Below, piece after piece: positions 15,454-25,826 of a stretch of 64,000 nucleotides of DNA (position 1 is the first letter of the stretch; the number at the start of each line of letters is the position of its first letter). The notes under the pieces were generated by a model. The model was not told the DNA's origin. It searched no databases and saw nothing but the letters and a program-made list of their open reading frames with translations. The translations under genes were made by a program, and so were the position numbers. This DNA comes from Salinimicrobium marinum (lineage in GTDB: Bacteria > Bacteroidota > Bacteroidia > Flavobacteriales > Flavobacteriaceae): contig NZ_BMXB01000001.1 of the NCBI RefSeq assembly GCF_014651535.1, positions 1 to 64,000 of the forward strand, in the 5' to 3' direction.

Positions 15454-16759
15454 ATGGCTTTTTACCCGGATTGATAATTCGGCTTTGATAGTTTTCCGGA
15501 TCCTGTTCGGGGCTCTTATTGCCATTGAAGCTTTCGGAGCCATTTTTACCGGTTGGATCAGGCGTACGCTGATGGAACCGGAATACACCTTCAATTTTAT
15601 CGGATTCGATTTCCTGCAGCCGCTTCCCGGCAATGGAATGCTGTGGTACTATGCTGTCATGGGCTGCTTCGGTCTTTTGGTAATGGTAGGATTCAAGTAC
15701 AGGTTCAGCATGTTCATGTATACCATTATGTGGGCTGGGGTGTACCTTATGCAAAAATCGTCTTACAACAACCATTATTACCTGTTGATGCTGTTGTGTT
15801 TTCTTATGATTTTGCTTCCGGCGCACCGGTTTGCATCGGTCGATGTGAAGAGAAGTCCTGATCTTGAAAAGCATTCCATGCCGCAGTGGTGCTGGTTGTT
15901 GCTGGTGCTACAGCTGTGGATTGTCTACACTTATGCGGCCATCGCTAAATTATACCCCGACTGGTGGGACGGGACTCTGCCCCGCATTCTGATGAGCGCA
16001 AGAAAAGATTACTGGCTGGTAGGTGATTTTCTTCAGCAGGAATGGGTGCATTATACAATTGCCTATTTCGGATTCCTTTTTGACCTGTTGATCGTGCCAC
16101 TCATGCTATGGAAACGAACGAGGATCTTTGCCTTCGCGGCTGCCGTTTTCTTTCACCTGTTCAACAGCTTTATCTTTCATATAGGTATTTTTCCATATCT
16201 ATCCCTGGCTTTTTTGTTGTTCTTCTTTCCTACAAAAAGGATCAACAAATATTTCCTCTGGAAAAAGCCATTTTATGATAAAAACGAAATTGAGGTTCCC
16301 AATTACAAAAAGCCTCTGGTTGCTTTCCTGGCAGTGTGGTTTGTGGTGCAGGTCTCACTGCCCCTTCGCCACTGGTTTTTTCAGGACAATGTATTGTGGA
16401 CTGAAGAGGGGCACAGGTTGAGCTGGCGCATGATGCTGAGGTCAAAATCTGGCAGGACAACCTTTAAAGTAGTCGATAAAGCCACGGGAGATACCATCAC
16501 CGTTGATAATAGTAAATATTTAAGCAAGAAGCAGATGGGGTCCATCGGCACCAAACCCGATATCATCTGGCAGTTCGCACAACGCCTGGAAAAGGAATAT
16601 GCCGAACAGGGGAAAGAAGTGGAGGTGTACGTAAACAGCAGGGTGAGCGTGAATGGAAGACCTTATCAGCGATTAATTGATCCCAAGGTGGATCTTGCTG
16701 CCGAAGAATGGAAACATTTTTCCCATAACGACTGGATTTTACCTTCTTCCCTGGACTAA
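15443..16759 (+). CDS. HTTM-domain membrane protein (vitamin K carboxylase-like)
   Basis: An integral membrane protein of about 438 residues. Several hydrophobic helices cover the first 300 residues, including the segment around WIVYTYAAIAKLYPDWW typical of HTTM proteins, followed by a soluble C-terminal part. Bacterial HTTM proteins are relatives of vitamin K-dependent gamma-carboxylase, but their activity is mostly unknown. The chosen start, ATG at 15443 (MLNKWLFTR), overlaps the ribF stop and suits translational coupling; the frame extends 12 codons further upstream, inside ribF. A role linked to flavin cofactors is not supported beyond this coupling. Confidence 0.85.
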   Translation: MLNKWLFTRIDNSALIVFRILFGALIAIEAFGAIFTGWIRRTLMEPEYTFNFIGFDFLQPLPGNGMLWYYAVMGCFGLLVMVGFKYRFSMFMYTIMWAGVYLMQKSSYNNHYYLLMLLCFLMILLPAHRFASVDVKRSPDLEKHSMPQWCWLLLVLQLWIVYTYAAIAKLYPDWWDGTLPRILMSARKDYWLVGDFLQQEWVHYTIAYFGFLFDLLIVPLMLWKRTRIFAFAAAVFFHLFNSFIFHIGIFPYLSLAFLLFFFPTKRINKYFLWKKPFYDKNEIEVPNYKKPLVAFLAVWFVVQVSLPLRHWFFQDNVLWTEEGHRLSWRMMLRSKSGRTTFKVVDKATGDTITVDNSKYLSKKQMGSIGTKPDIIWQFAQRLEKEYAEQGKEVEVYVNSRVSVNGRPYQRLIDPKVDLAAEEWKHFSHNDWILPSSLD

Positions 16760-16777
16760 TCTTTACAGGGCTTTTGT

Positions 16778-16785
16778 TACTTTTG
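16778..16785 (+). promoter_or_regulatory. Putative serS promoter -7 box
   Basis: TACTTTTG fits TAnnTTTG, 50 bases before the serS ATG, within a 75-base gap after the HTTM gene. Motif match only. Confidence 0.4.
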
Positions 16786-16834
16786 CTCTTTTAGCTGAAA
16801 AACCGTTTCAGCAAACAAAAACTCAAAAAGAAGT

Positions 16835-18106
16835 ATGTTACAGGTAGCCAACATTAGAGCGAACAAAGAAGCGTACATAGAAGCGCTTAAAAAGAGAAAT
16901 TTTGATGCAGCCGGGATCTTTTCTGAAGTGCTGGAACTGGATGAAACACGACGTTCCACCCAGGCAGAACTCGATGATACTTTAGCTGAATCTAACAGGA
17001 TTTCCAAAGAGATCGGTTTGATGTTCAAGAATGGGGAGCACCAAAAAGCAAACCTTCTGAAGGAAAAAACTGCCGGACTAAAAGATAAATCCAAAACCCT
17101 TTCTGAAAAGCTGAACGAAACTTCTGAAGCTTTAACGAAGCACTTATACAACATTCCAAACATCCCGAACGACCTGGTTCCTGCCGGCGTTACAGAGGAT
17201 GATAATGTGGAGGTTTTTAAAGAAGGAGAAATTCCGGTATTGGCCGAAGGTTCTTTGCCGCACTGGGAATTGGCGAAAAAATACGATATCATAGACTTTG
17301 AACTCGGAAACAAGATCACCGGCGCCGGATTTCCGGTTTACAAAGGAAAAGGAGCAAGACTTCAACGTGCTTTGATCTCTTACTTTTTAGATAAAAATAC
17401 GGCAGCGGGATATACCGAATATCAAATGCCGCTGTTGGTTAATGAAGCTTCAGGATATGGCACAGGTCAGTTGCCCGATAAGGAAGGCCAGATGTACCAC
17501 GTGACAGAAGATAATTTGTACCTTATTCCCACAGCTGAAGTTCCGGTGACGAATATGTTCCGGGACGAGATGCTTTCTGAAGATGTTCTTCCGGTAGCCT
17601 GTACAGGGTACACGCCGTGTTTCAGAAGGGAAGCCGGGTCTTACGGAGCGCACGTTAGGGGGTTGAACCGTTTGCATCAATTTGACAAAGTAGAGCTGGT
17701 ACGTATCGAAAAACCTGAAAATTCTTATGCCGCTTTAGACGGAATGGTAGAGCAGGTGAAAGACATTCTTCGTGACCTTAAATTGCCTTACCGTATTTTA
17801 CGTTTGTGTGGAGGTGACCTGGGATTCACGTCTGCACTTACCTACGATTTTGAAGTATTCTCGACTGCCCAGGATCGCTGGCTGGAAATAAGTTCTGTTT
17901 CCAACTTCGAAACTTTCCAGGCCAACCGACTCAAACTAAGATATAAATCTGCCGACGGAAATAAACAACTGGCGCACACTTTAAACGGAAGTGCACTTGC
18001 GTTGCCACGAGTACTCGCCGGGATCCTGGAAAACTACCAGACGCCTGCAGGAATTAAAATTCCGGAAGTGCTGGTACCTTACACAGGATTTGATATGATT
18101 GATTAA
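16835..18106 (+). CDS. serS: Serine-tRNA ligase
   Basis: Charges tRNA-Ser with serine. The N-terminal coiled-coil arm (about 25-105) that binds the tRNA variable arm is followed by a class II catalytic core. Motif 2 is FRREAGSYGAHVRGLNRLHQ (about 265-284) and motif 3 is in GSALALPRVLAGILEN near the C-terminus. Length 423 is standard. It is a single gene flanked by its own promoter-like box and a strong terminator. Confidence 0.97.
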   Translation: MLQVANIRANKEAYIEALKKRNFDAAGIFSEVLELDETRRSTQAELDDTLAESNRISKEIGLMFKNGEHQKANLLKEKTAGLKDKSKTLSEKLNETSEALTKHLYNIPNIPNDLVPAGVTEDDNVEVFKEGEIPVLAEGSLPHWELAKKYDIIDFELGNKITGAGFPVYKGKGARLQRALISYFLDKNTAAGYTEYQMPLLVNEASGYGTGQLPDKEGQMYHVTEDNLYLIPTAEVPVTNMFRDEMLSEDVLPVACTGYTPCFRREAGSYGAHVRGLNRLHQFDKVELVRIEKPENSYAALDGMVEQVKDILRDLKLPYRILRLCGGDLGFTSALTYDFEVFSTAQDRWLEISSVSNFETFQANRLKLRYKSADGNKQLAHTLNGSALALPRVLAGILENYQTPAGIKIPEVLVPYTGFDMID

Positions 18107-18127
18107 AAGAAATTTCATTATTAATAT

Positions 18128-18169
18128 AAGACCTCGCAGGTTTTCAAAACCTGTGGGGTCTTTTTTTTT
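18128..18169 (+). terminator. Terminator after serS built from a dispersed palindrome
   Basis: GACCTCGCAGGTTTT (18130-18144) pairs with AAAACCTGTGGGGTC (18146-18160), then nine T. The core CAGGTTTTCAAAACCTG recurs at 49930-49946 after another gene. Confidence 0.75.
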
Positions 18170-18241
18170 CGCGGAAACTATTATCCTCCTCTCCTACAAT
18201 AACGTACAGCGCAATTTGTTATCTTTACACAAATTCATTTC

Positions 18242-20026
18242 ATGCGTTATTTTCACCTCACAGTATTAATTTTTCTTCTGAATTTTTCCGGCTATTCGCA
18301 GACAGGAGAGCTGGCGAAGAACTATTATGACCAGGGGGAATATGAAAAGGCATTACGCACTTACAAAAAGCTGATAGATCAGAACCCCAGTAATGTTACT
18401 TATTTTATTGGGATGATTTCTTCCTATCAGCAACTGGAGAATTTTTCAGCAGCAGAAAAGCTATTGCTGGAGCGGCTAAACACTACTGCCAATGCTCCCA
18501 ACCTTCTCGTGGAACTGGGGCATAATTATGAACTTCAGGAGAAAGAGGAGAAGGCAGAACAGTATTACCGGGAGGCTTTGAAATCCATTGAAGCCAGGCC
18601 AAACTACGCCTATTCCATTGCGCAGAGTTTCGAAAGGTACAGTCTGCTTGATAAGGCTATAGAAGCTTACGAAACCGGGATGAGGCTCAACCCCGATACC
18701 AATTATAATATTCAGCTGGCAAGGTTGTATGGGGAACAGGGAAAGATCGAGGCAATGTTTAGTAATTACATAGATCTGGTGGGGCAGAATGCATCATTCT
18801 TACCCACAGTAAGAGGGATGTTTGGCCAGTTTATTACAGAAGATCCGGGGAATGAATCCAATATCATTTTCAGAAAATTACTGCTGAAAAAGCTTCAGGA
18901 AGATCAGGACATCCTTTTCAATGAAATGCTTAGCTGGCTCTTTATGCAGCAAAACGAATTTAAAAAAGCCTTTTTACAGGAAAAAGCCATTTATCGAAGA
19001 TCTGAAGAGAATCAGTTAGGCAGGATCATTCAGCTGGCAGTCATGTCAAAAGAGGAAGATCCCGAAACGGCTTTGGAAGTACTTGATTTTATTGTAAATG
19101 AAGCTCCTTCAGAAGATATTGTGCTGCAGGCACATCAAATTAAACTTTCGGTTCAGCAGGAAATAGCAGATCGAAAAGAATATGCATCTATTGAAAAGGC
19201 TTACCGGGATTTGTTGGAAACCTATGGAAAGGGATCGAAAACACTGAGGCTTCAGATATATTTTGCTAATTTTTTGGCCTTCAAAAAAGAGGAAAAAGAA
19301 GCAGGGATTGTGCTTTTAAATGAATTGCTGGAAAATAACCTTCAGAAGTTTGAAGAAGCGGCTGTAAAAATGGCTTTGGCAGATATTCTTGTGCTGGACG
19401 AAAAATTTAATCAGGCACTTATCTATTATTCCCAGATCCAGAAACTGGTGGAGAATGATGTAATGGCGCAGAATGCCCGCTTCAAGGTGGCAAAAACCAG
19501 CTATTACAAGGGAGATTTTAAATGGGCCACCACCCAGCTGGATGTTTTGAAATCTTCCACTTCTCAATTGATCGCAAATGATGCGATGGAACTGAGTTTG
19601 CTGATAAGTGACAATTCGCGCGAAGATTCCACTCAAACCGCTTTGAAATTATACGCTAAAGCCGATCTGCTTTCTTTTCAGAATAAAGATGGAGAGGCGA
19701 TAGAACTCCTGAATTCTATTCTGGAGAACCATAAAGCTGAAAAAATTGAGGATGAAGCTTTGCTCAAACAAGCTCAATTATTTGAAGCTGTGGAGGATTT
19801 CGATAACGCTGAACAAAATTACCTTGCAATCATTGAACACCACAAAAACGGAATTCTTGGAGATAACGCACACTTCGGACTTGCTGAGTTGTACCTCGAT
19901 AAACTCAACCAGCCGGAAAAGGCCCAGGAGTTTTATGAAAAAATTATATTTAATTACGCCGATAGTATTTACTTTGTCGACGCCCGAAAAAAATACCGGG
20001 TGTTGAGAGGAGATCAATTGGAGTAA
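18242..20026 (+). CDS. Exported TPR-repeat protein
   Basis: A 594-residue protein with a cleavable signal peptide (about 1-20, ending GYSQ) followed by TPR-like helical pairs along nearly all of its length. The clearest are at 25-160 (NYYDQGEYEKALRTYKKL) and 470-590 (AEQNYLAIIEHH-type repeats). No enzymatic domain is present, so it probably acts as a periplasmic scaffold. In Flavobacteriia it often lies between serS and rsmA; the exact partner is unknown. Confidence 0.8.
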   Translation: MRYFHLTVLIFLLNFSGYSQTGELAKNYYDQGEYEKALRTYKKLIDQNPSNVTYFIGMISSYQQLENFSAAEKLLLERLNTTANAPNLLVELGHNYELQEKEEKAEQYYREALKSIEARPNYAYSIAQSFERYSLLDKAIEAYETGMRLNPDTNYNIQLARLYGEQGKIEAMFSNYIDLVGQNASFLPTVRGMFGQFITEDPGNESNIIFRKLLLKKLQEDQDILFNEMLSWLFMQQNEFKKAFLQEKAIYRRSEENQLGRIIQLAVMSKEEDPETALEVLDFIVNEAPSEDIVLQAHQIKLSVQQEIADRKEYASIEKAYRDLLETYGKGSKTLRLQIYFANFLAFKKEEKEAGIVLLNELLENNLQKFEEAAVKMALADILVLDEKFNQALIYYSQIQKLVENDVMAQNARFKVAKTSYYKGDFKWATTQLDVLKSSTSQLIANDAMELSLLISDNSREDSTQTALKLYAKADLLSFQNKDGEAIELLNSILENHKAEKIEDEALLKQAQLFEAVEDFDNAEQNYLAIIEHHKNGILGDNAHFGLAELYLDKLNQPEKAQEFYEKIIFNYADSIYFVDARKKYRVLRGDQLE

Positions 20027-20078
20027 GATTCAAAATTTCTTCTCTTGGGTAGTCAAAAATTCTAAATTTTCATATTAG

Positions 20079-20387
20079 ATGTACATATACAACGTCACGA
20101 CCAATATTCAGGAAGATGTCCATGAAAAATGGTTTAAATGGATGAAAGAAGAACACATCCCGGAAATGCTAGGCACGGGAAAATTCACAAAAGCCGTCAT
20201 GACCAAAGTACTCGTGCAGGAAGAAATGGGCGGGATTACCTATTCGGTCCAGTACACTACAGAGAGTAAAGAACTGCTTAAGAAGTACTACGAAGAAGAT
20301 GCTGCCACTTTACGAGGGAAGACAAAGCCTTTTGAAGGGAAGTTCGTTTCCTTCAGGACAGAGCTCGAGGTGGTGAGTGAGCAGTAG
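20079..20387 (+). CDS. DUF4286 family protein
   Basis: A 102-residue soluble protein beginning MYIYNVTTNIQEDVHEKW and with GTGKFTKAVMTKVL, matching the small ferredoxin-like alpha/beta family DUF4286. No catalytic residues are established for it. It lies between the TPR protein and rsmA, a placement I have seen as usual for the family; function unknown. Confidence 0.8.
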   Translation: MYIYNVTTNIQEDVHEKWFKWMKEEHIPEMLGTGKFTKAVMTKVLVQEEMGGITYSVQYTTESKELLKKYYEEDAATLRGKTKPFEGKFVSFRTELEVVSEQ

Positions 20388-20490
20388 CCTCTTCACAAAA
20401 TCTATAGTATTCATAAGTTAAGGTTTTTCAGGGCTTAACGTGAGCAGCAGAAGGTGCTTCCTCCTCGGGGAAATGATAAAAAGCAAATAA

Positions 20491-21372
20491 ATGAAAGGAA
20501 AATACAATAAATCCAACTCCGGAGCGTCCGGATTTTCTTCCGGAAAAAAGCCGGCGGGAAACGAAGTTCCCGAAGGTGAGGTAAGAGCAAAAAAACATCT
20601 TGGTCAGCACTTTCTTAAAGATGAAAACGTCGCTTCAAGAATAGCAGATACCCTGCACTACAAAGGCTATGATTATGTGCTGGAGATTGGTCCGGGAATG
20701 GGAGTGCTCACCAAATATTTGCTGCAAAAAGATGCCGATGTTAATGTGATAGAAATTGACAGGGACAGTGTGGTTTATCTTCACGAACACTACCCGAAAT
20801 TACACGGAAAGATCCATGAAAAGGATTTTTTAAAATACGACGTAAGCGAGATCTTTGGTAGTGAACAGTTCAGTATCATCGGGAATTTCCCGTATAATAT
20901 TTCTTCTCAGATCGTATTCAAAATGCTGGAACTTCGGGATTTTGTGCCCGAGTTTTCCGGAATGTTTCAGAAGGAAGTAGCACAGCGAATCTGCGAAAAG
21001 GAGGGCAGCAAAGCGTACGGAATCCTTTCGGTTTTGGTGCAGGCTTTTTACGAAGCAGAATATCTGTTTACCGTACCGCCTTCAGTTTTTAATCCGCCGC
21101 CAAAAGTAGATTCAGGAGTGCTTCGGCTTACCCGGAAAGAAGATTTTTCACTTCCCTGCAATGAGAAACTGTTTTTCAGGGTGGTAAAGACCGCTTTTCA
21201 GCAGCGAAGAAAAACACTTCGCAACAGCCTCAAAATTTTTCAGCTGCCCGATGATATCAAAGAAGATGGTATCTTTGATCGTCGTCCAGAACAGTTAAGC
21301 ACCGCCGAATTCATTGAATTGACCCAAAAAATAGAACCGCATGCAATTTCAGATCAGTCAGGAATTAGTTGA
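20491..21372 (+). CDS. rsmA: 16S rRNA dimethyladenosine transferase
   Basis: Dimethylates A1518 and A1519 of 16S rRNA during small-subunit assembly. After a 33-residue polar extension the family signature [12 protein letters not shown] appears, then the SAM site [13 protein letters not shown] and the catalytic NFPYNISSQ (the usual NLPY with Phe). At 293 residues it is slightly long because of the N-terminal tail, so a later start is possible, but no ATG lies closer to the signature. Its 3' end overlaps mgtE by 32 bases. Confidence 0.96.
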   Translation: MKGKYNKSNSGASGFSSGKKPAGNEVPEGEVRAKKHLGQHFLKDENVASRIADTLHYKGYDYVLEIGPGMGVLTKYLLQKDADVNVIEIDRDSVVYLHEHYPKLHGKIHEKDFLKYDVSEIFGSEQFSIIGNFPYNISSQIVFKMLELRDFVPEFSGMFQKEVAQRICEKEGSKAYGILSVLVQAFYEAEYLFTVPPSVFNPPPKVDSGVLRLTRKEDFSLPCNEKLFFRVVKTAFQQRRKTLRNSLKIFQLPDDIKEDGIFDRRPEQLSTAEFIELTQKIEPHAISDQSGIS

Positions 21373-22693
21373 ACATATTTGCAATCTTATAGAAGAGGGC
21401 AGGGATGATGAACTGCTGCTGTATCTTGAGGATGTGCACCACGCCGATATTGCCGAGATCATTAATGAACTTGAGCTTGACCAGGCGACCTATATCATAA
21501 AATTACTTGACAGCACAAAAACTTCCGAAGCCCTTATGGAGCTGGAAGAAGACGTGCGGGAACGCATCCTCGACAACCTTTCTGCCAAAGAAATTGCCGA
21601 GGAGCTCGAGAATATGGATACCGATGATGCCGCCGATATCATCTCTGAACTTTCGGAAGAGCGAAAGCAGGAGGTGATCGGGCAAATTATCGATGAGGAA
21701 CATGCCGAGCATATCGTAGAACTGTTGCGCTATGACGAGGATTCTGCCGGTGGTTTGATGGCCAAAGAGCTGGTAAAAGTGAACGAGAACTGGAGCGTGA
21801 CGGGTTGTATGGCCGAGATGCGTGCCCAGGCAGAAAATGTTACCCGCGTCCATTCCATTTATGTGGTAGATGATAAAAACAAATTGAAAGGGAGGTTATC
21901 ACTCAAAGATCTCCTTACCGCCTCAAGCAAAGCCAATATCAGTGATGTTTATATTGAAAATGTAGATTATGTGAACGTGCATACAGATGGCGAAGAAGTG
22001 GCCCGCATCATGCGGAAATATGATCTCGAGGCAATTCCCGTGGTAGATGAAATGGGTCGGCTGGTAGGCCGCATTACGGTAGATGACATCATGGATTTTA
22101 TGCGTGAAGAAGCCGAAAGGGATTACCAAATGGCTGCCGGTATTTCTGAAGATGTAGAGGCAGATGATTCCATCCTGCACCTCACCCGCGCAAGATTGCC
22201 ATGGCTTGTTCTTGCCCTTTTCGGAGGCTTTATAAGTGTCACGGTGCTGGGGACTTTTGATACTGCCATGCAAGAACATGGCGCCTTGTTCTTTTTCGTT
22301 CCGCTAATTGCTGCGATGGCGGGGAATGTAGGCGTGCAATCATCGGCGATCGTACTACAGGGCCTTGCCAACAAAAGCTTGCGCGGCTCCTTGTTCAACC
22401 GACTTATAAAAGAAGTTTTGTTGAGCCTCCTTAATGGTTTTGCGCTGGCTATTTTACTTATTCTAGGTGGGATATTTTTCCTCGGCCTCGATTTCTGGTT
22501 TGGGCTAACCGTGAGTGTATCGCTGGTGGCGGTGATCATCATCGCCTCCCTCATTGGCACGTTTGTGCCCATTGTACTCGATAAATGGGGGATCGATCCC
22601 GCAATGGCCACCGGGCCTTTTATTACCACCAGTAATGATATTTTTGGGATCCTTATCTATTTTACGATTGCCAAAGTAATTTTAGGATTTTAA
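21341..22693 (+). CDS. mgtE: Magnesium transporter MgtE
   Basis: A Mg2+ channel of the inner membrane. The 450 residues show the N-terminal helical domain (about 1-125), paired CBS domains (about 130-255) that sense Mg2+, and five membrane helices from 285 with the pore segment around [11 protein letters not shown]. It starts inside the end of rsmA, so translation is probably coupled. The order rsmA-mgtE is conserved in many Flavobacteriia. Confidence 0.95.
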   Translation: MQFQISQELVEHICNLIEEGRDDELLLYLEDVHHADIAEIINELELDQATYIIKLLDSTKTSEALMELEEDVRERILDNLSAKEIAEELENMDTDDAADIISELSEERKQEVIGQIIDEEHAEHIVELLRYDEDSAGGLMAKELVKVNENWSVTGCMAEMRAQAENVTRVHSIYVVDDKNKLKGRLSLKDLLTASSKANISDVYIENVDYVNVHTDGEEVARIMRKYDLEAIPVVDEMGRLVGRITVDDIMDFMREEAERDYQMAAGISEDVEADDSILHLTRARLPWLVLALFGGFISVTVLGTFDTAMQEHGALFFFVPLIAAMAGNVGVQSSAIVLQGLANKSLRGSLFNRLIKEVLLSLLNGFALAILLILGGIFFLGLDFWFGLTVSVSLVAVIIIASLIGTFVPIVLDKWGIDPAMATGPFITTSNDIFGILIYFTIAKVILGF

Positions 22694-22699
22694 TAATTA

Positions 22700-22790
22700 T
22701 GGGGGCTGCTGCGCACCGGGCTTTCCGCTGTATTTTTTGCCCAAAAAGGCAAAAAAGATGCCGCTGCAATCCCTGCCCCGGTTTTAATGG
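22700..22790. repeat. Dispersed intergenic repeat fragment
   Basis: Contains GCGCACCGGGCTTTCCGCT, then TTTTTTGCC/GGCAAAAAA inverted repeats, then GATGCCGCTGCAATCC. The blocks CGCTTTCCGCT and GCTGCAATC recur at 32150-32205. This type of block is familiar from gaps of Bacteroidota genomes. The rest of the gap 22694-22981 shows nothing else. Confidence 0.45.
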
Positions 22791-22981
22791 AACCGTAATT
22801 CCTTATTGGTTAAACCTGGCTTTAAGTTTTTAATCATTGGTGGTTTTATCAACTACAGATATTCTAAGGTAGAAAAAATAGATCTTTGTTCTTGTTTCTT
22901 GAAGCGCAGCGATCCTGATTCTTTTCATAGCTTTGTAGTGAAATTATTTTTCTCAGAACCCCAAAACATTAATTTCTTCCC

Positions 22982-23347
22982 ATGAAACCAATCAATCCTA
23001 AAGAAAAACTTACCCGTTTCAGTCAGCACTGGCATCCGCATCAAATAGCTGTGGTCAATGATATGCAGGTTTTACTGGCCAAGGTGAAAGATGAATTTGT
23101 GTGGCATGAACATGAGGAGGAAGACGAGCTTTTCCAGGTGCTAAAAGGTACTCTTTTGATGCAGTTTGAAGACAGAACGGAAACTGTAAAAGAAGGTGAA
23201 ATGATTGTGGTTCCGAAAGGAATGCGACATTGCCCAAAAACCGAAAACGGGGAAGAAGTCCAAATCATGCTTTTCGAGAAGCTCACTACCAAACACACCG
23301 GAAACGTTGAAGATTCCCTTACTGTAAATGACTATCCAAAAATATAA
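22982..23347 (+). CDS. Cupin-domain protein
   Basis: A 121-residue single-domain cupin. Cupin motif 1 is HEHEEEDELFQVLKG (metal-ligand His pair and Glu) and motif 2 is VVPKGMRHCP (third His). Such proteins may be small dioxygenases, isomerases or sugar-binding proteins, and the substrate is not evident. The downstream dehydrogenase starts 3 bases after its stop, so the two are an operon and could act on the same metabolite; that link is inference. Confidence 0.85.
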   Translation: MKPINPKEKLTRFSQHWHPHQIAVVNDMQVLLAKVKDEFVWHEHEEEDELFQVLKGTLLMQFEDRTETVKEGEMIVVPKGMRHCPKTENGEEVQIMLFEKLTTKHTGNVEDSLTVNDYPKI

Positions 23348-23350
23348 TTC

Positions 23351-24298
23351 ATGATCATCCTTCACGCCGACAGCAACCATCCGACTTTGATAAAACACCT
23401 GGCAGACGCGGGGCATACGAACATAGAAGCTTATAACCAGAGCGAACAGGAAATACTCGAGAATCAGCATCTATACGATGGAATCGTGATCAGGAGCCGC
23501 TTTAAGATCGGAAAAGAGTTTCTGGATGCTGCACAAAATTTAAAGTTCATTGCAAGGGTAGGGGCAGGTCTAGAAAGTATTGATGTGGAATATGCCGAAA
23601 AACAGGGAATTGCCCTTTTTTCTGCCCCCGAAGGAAACCGGAATGCCGTTGGCGAACATGCGCTGGGAATGTTACTTTCCCTATTTAACAAACTCAACCA
23701 GGCCGACAGGCAGGTGCGGGAAGGCCTGTGGTACCGGGAAGCCAACCGGGGTGTGGAGCTGGAAGGTAAAACCGTGGGGATCATTGGCTACGGAAATATG
23801 GGAAAAGCCTTCGCCAAGAAATTACGAGGTTTCGAGGTGGAGGTTTTGTGCTATGACATCAAAGATAAAGTAGGTGATGAAAATGCAAAACAGGTAAGTC
23901 TGCAGAAACTTCAGGAGAAAGCAGATGTTTTAAGCCTTCATACACCCTGGACTGCCGAAACTAATAAAATGATCAATAAGGATTTCATAAATGGTTTTGC
24001 CAAACCTTTCTGGTTTATCAACACCGCCCGCGGAAAAAGTGTCGTTACAGCCGATCTGGTTGCCGCGCTGCAAAGCAAAAAGATCCTGGGTGCCGGACTG
24101 GATGTACTGGAATACGAAAAATCCTCTTTTGAAAATCTGTTTTCAGAAGAAGAGCTTCCCGAAGCCCTTCAGGAATTATTGCTGATGAAAAATGTTATTT
24201 TGAGTCCGCACGTTGCTGGTTGGACAGTAGAATCCCATGAAAAACTGGCAAATACCATTGCTGAAAAAATTATCAACAAGTTTGGGAAAAGTTCATGA
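23351..24298 (+). CDS. D-2-hydroxyacid dehydrogenase, NAD-binding
   Basis: An NAD-dependent oxidoreductase of the D-isomer-specific 2-hydroxyacid dehydrogenase family, 315 residues. Visible features: the Rossmann motif GIIGYGNMG (about 141-149) followed by an acidic residue, catalytic Arg in NTARG, and the His of SPHVAGWT near the C-terminus. There is no regulatory ACT domain, so it is not a long-type serA enzyme; phosphoglycerate, glyoxylate or another 2-oxoacid could be the substrate. Cotranscribed with the cupin gene. Confidence 0.9.
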   Translation: MIILHADSNHPTLIKHLADAGHTNIEAYNQSEQEILENQHLYDGIVIRSRFKIGKEFLDAAQNLKFIARVGAGLESIDVEYAEKQGIALFSAPEGNRNAVGEHALGMLLSLFNKLNQADRQVREGLWYREANRGVELEGKTVGIIGYGNMGKAFAKKLRGFEVEVLCYDIKDKVGDENAKQVSLQKLQEKADVLSLHTPWTAETNKMINKDFINGFAKPFWFINTARGKSVVTADLVAALQSKKILGAGLDVLEYEKSSFENLFSEEELPEALQELLLMKNVILSPHVAGWTVESHEKLANTIAEKIINKFGKSS

Positions 24299-24452
24299 CC
24301 TTAGGATATTTTATACTAAGATCTTTAATTCATTTTTTTAAAGGCTTTGAATTTCCCGAATCTTAATTATTATACTATAAAGTTATCCGTTAAATTTCTA
24401 TTGGAGCTTCTTTTAAACCAGTAAGTTTACTTTTTATGAAACCACAGCACCT

Positions 24453-24460
24453 TACCTTTG
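24453..24460 (+). promoter_or_regulatory. Putative promoter -7 box for the MFS gene
   Basis: TACCTTTG fits TAnnTTTG, 28 bases before the chosen ATG at 24488. Motif match only. Confidence 0.4.
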
Positions 24461-24487
24461 CAGGTTTTAATTTAAACATAAACCACA

Positions 24488-25681
24488 TTGAAAGATTTCT
24501 TCTATTTCGTAAAAGGGAATTTAAGGCAGGTAAGTTTTGGTTGGCTGCTTACTTTTTTATCCAGCTTCGGTCAAACCTTTTTAATTTCTCTCTACGTTCC
24601 GGAAATCATCAGAGCCTTTGAAATTTCTGAAGGTGCCTTTGGAGCCATTTATGCGGGCTGTACCCTTGTCGCATCTTTTATCATGCTCACTGTGGGCCAT
24701 ACGGTAGATCATAAGCCGGTGAAAAAAGTCGCCGGATTCACCATTTTAGCCCTGGCCATTTCCTCTATAATCCTCGGATTTTCCTATCACATTGCTTTTC
24801 TTTTTGTAGGCTTGATCGGGCTCCGGTTAACGGGCCAGGGGCTGCTGAGTCATATTAGTATGACTATAATTTCCAAGTATTACGATGAAAACAGGGGGAA
24901 AGCCCTGAGTATTTCTTCTCTCGGATATTCGGTTGGGGAAGCAGTTTTTCCAATTGTTATTGCTTTGATCATCTCCTGGTTTGACTGGAGAGTGGCGGCG
25001 ATAGTGAGTGGGGTGGCGCTGCTGCTATATCTTATCAGGTTGAGGTTTACAGATCTGGAGCATTTTGACCGGCAGTTATCGGGTGAAGGCAAACCTTCTC
25101 CGTTCTCTTTAATGAAAGATTATAAGAAAATTGTTTTTGACAGGAAATTCATGGTCATGGTGCCGGCGAGTTTTATCTTAGGCTTTTCCAGTACGGCCAT
25201 CTTCTTTTACCAGTATGTTTTTGTTGAAAGCCAGGGTTGGTCTGTGCAACTTTACGCTACCTTTTTTACGGTATATGCCGCTACCAGATTTCTGTTTTCT
25301 TTGTTCGGCGGACTTTGGGTGGATAAATTCACAGCCAAAGTATTGTTCCGTTACTATTTGATCCCCATGACGCTAGGACTTGTGCCCTTTGCTTTAATGG
25401 ATAGCATTATGGGTGCATTTATTTTCCTGATTTTAGCCGGGATCACTACCGGGGTAGCCGGAACAGTAAAAACCTCCCTTATTGCTGAAATTTACGGAAC
25501 CGAAAAAATGGGTGCTATAAGAAGTGTCTTTTCAATGTTTATGGTCGTCAGCACCGCACTTGGCCCACTCATAGTAGGATTGCTTATAGACGCCGGAATC
25601 AGCTTTACTATCATCATGTTATTGATTTCCGGGGCAATGTTACTTACGGTTTTAAACTCACAGCGGATCAGGATTTATTAA
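24488..25681 (+). CDS. Major facilitator superfamily transporter
   Basis: A 397-residue integral membrane protein with about 12 hydrophobic helices. The loop after helix 2 reads GHTVDHKPVKK, the cognate of the MFS A-motif, and a second copy is GGLWVDKFTAKV between helices 8 and 9. Substrate cannot be assigned. It is a single gene with its own promoter-like element. Confidence 0.88.
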   Translation: MKDFFYFVKGNLRQVSFGWLLTFLSSFGQTFLISLYVPEIIRAFEISEGAFGAIYAGCTLVASFIMLTVGHTVDHKPVKKVAGFTILALAISSIILGFSYHIAFLFVGLIGLRLTGQGLLSHISMTIISKYYDENRGKALSISSLGYSVGEAVFPIVIALIISWFDWRVAAIVSGVALLLYLIRLRFTDLEHFDRQLSGEGKPSPFSLMKDYKKIVFDRKFMVMVPASFILGFSSTAIFFYQYVFVESQGWSVQLYATFFTVYAATRFLFSLFGGLWVDKFTAKVLFRYYLIPMTLGLVPFALMDSIMGAFIFLILAGITTGVAGTVKTSLIAEIYGTEKMGAIRSVFSMFMVVSTALGPLIVGLLIDAGISFTIIMLLISGAMLLTVLNSQRIRIY

Positions 25682-25826
25682 GAGGAAAGGAATTTACAAG
25701 AACATGCTAATTGTAGAATACTGAAAAACACGTCATTATGAACTTGTTTCAGAATCTTTTCCTTTCAGAAGAATCTTTTTAAAGCATTAAAAAAGGATTG
25801 ATTCTCCCAAAATTTATTCAGAAAAA

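Noticed and set aside
24436-24621. 61-codon plus-strand frame overlapping the MFS start
   Set aside because: Shadow of the real gene in another phase.
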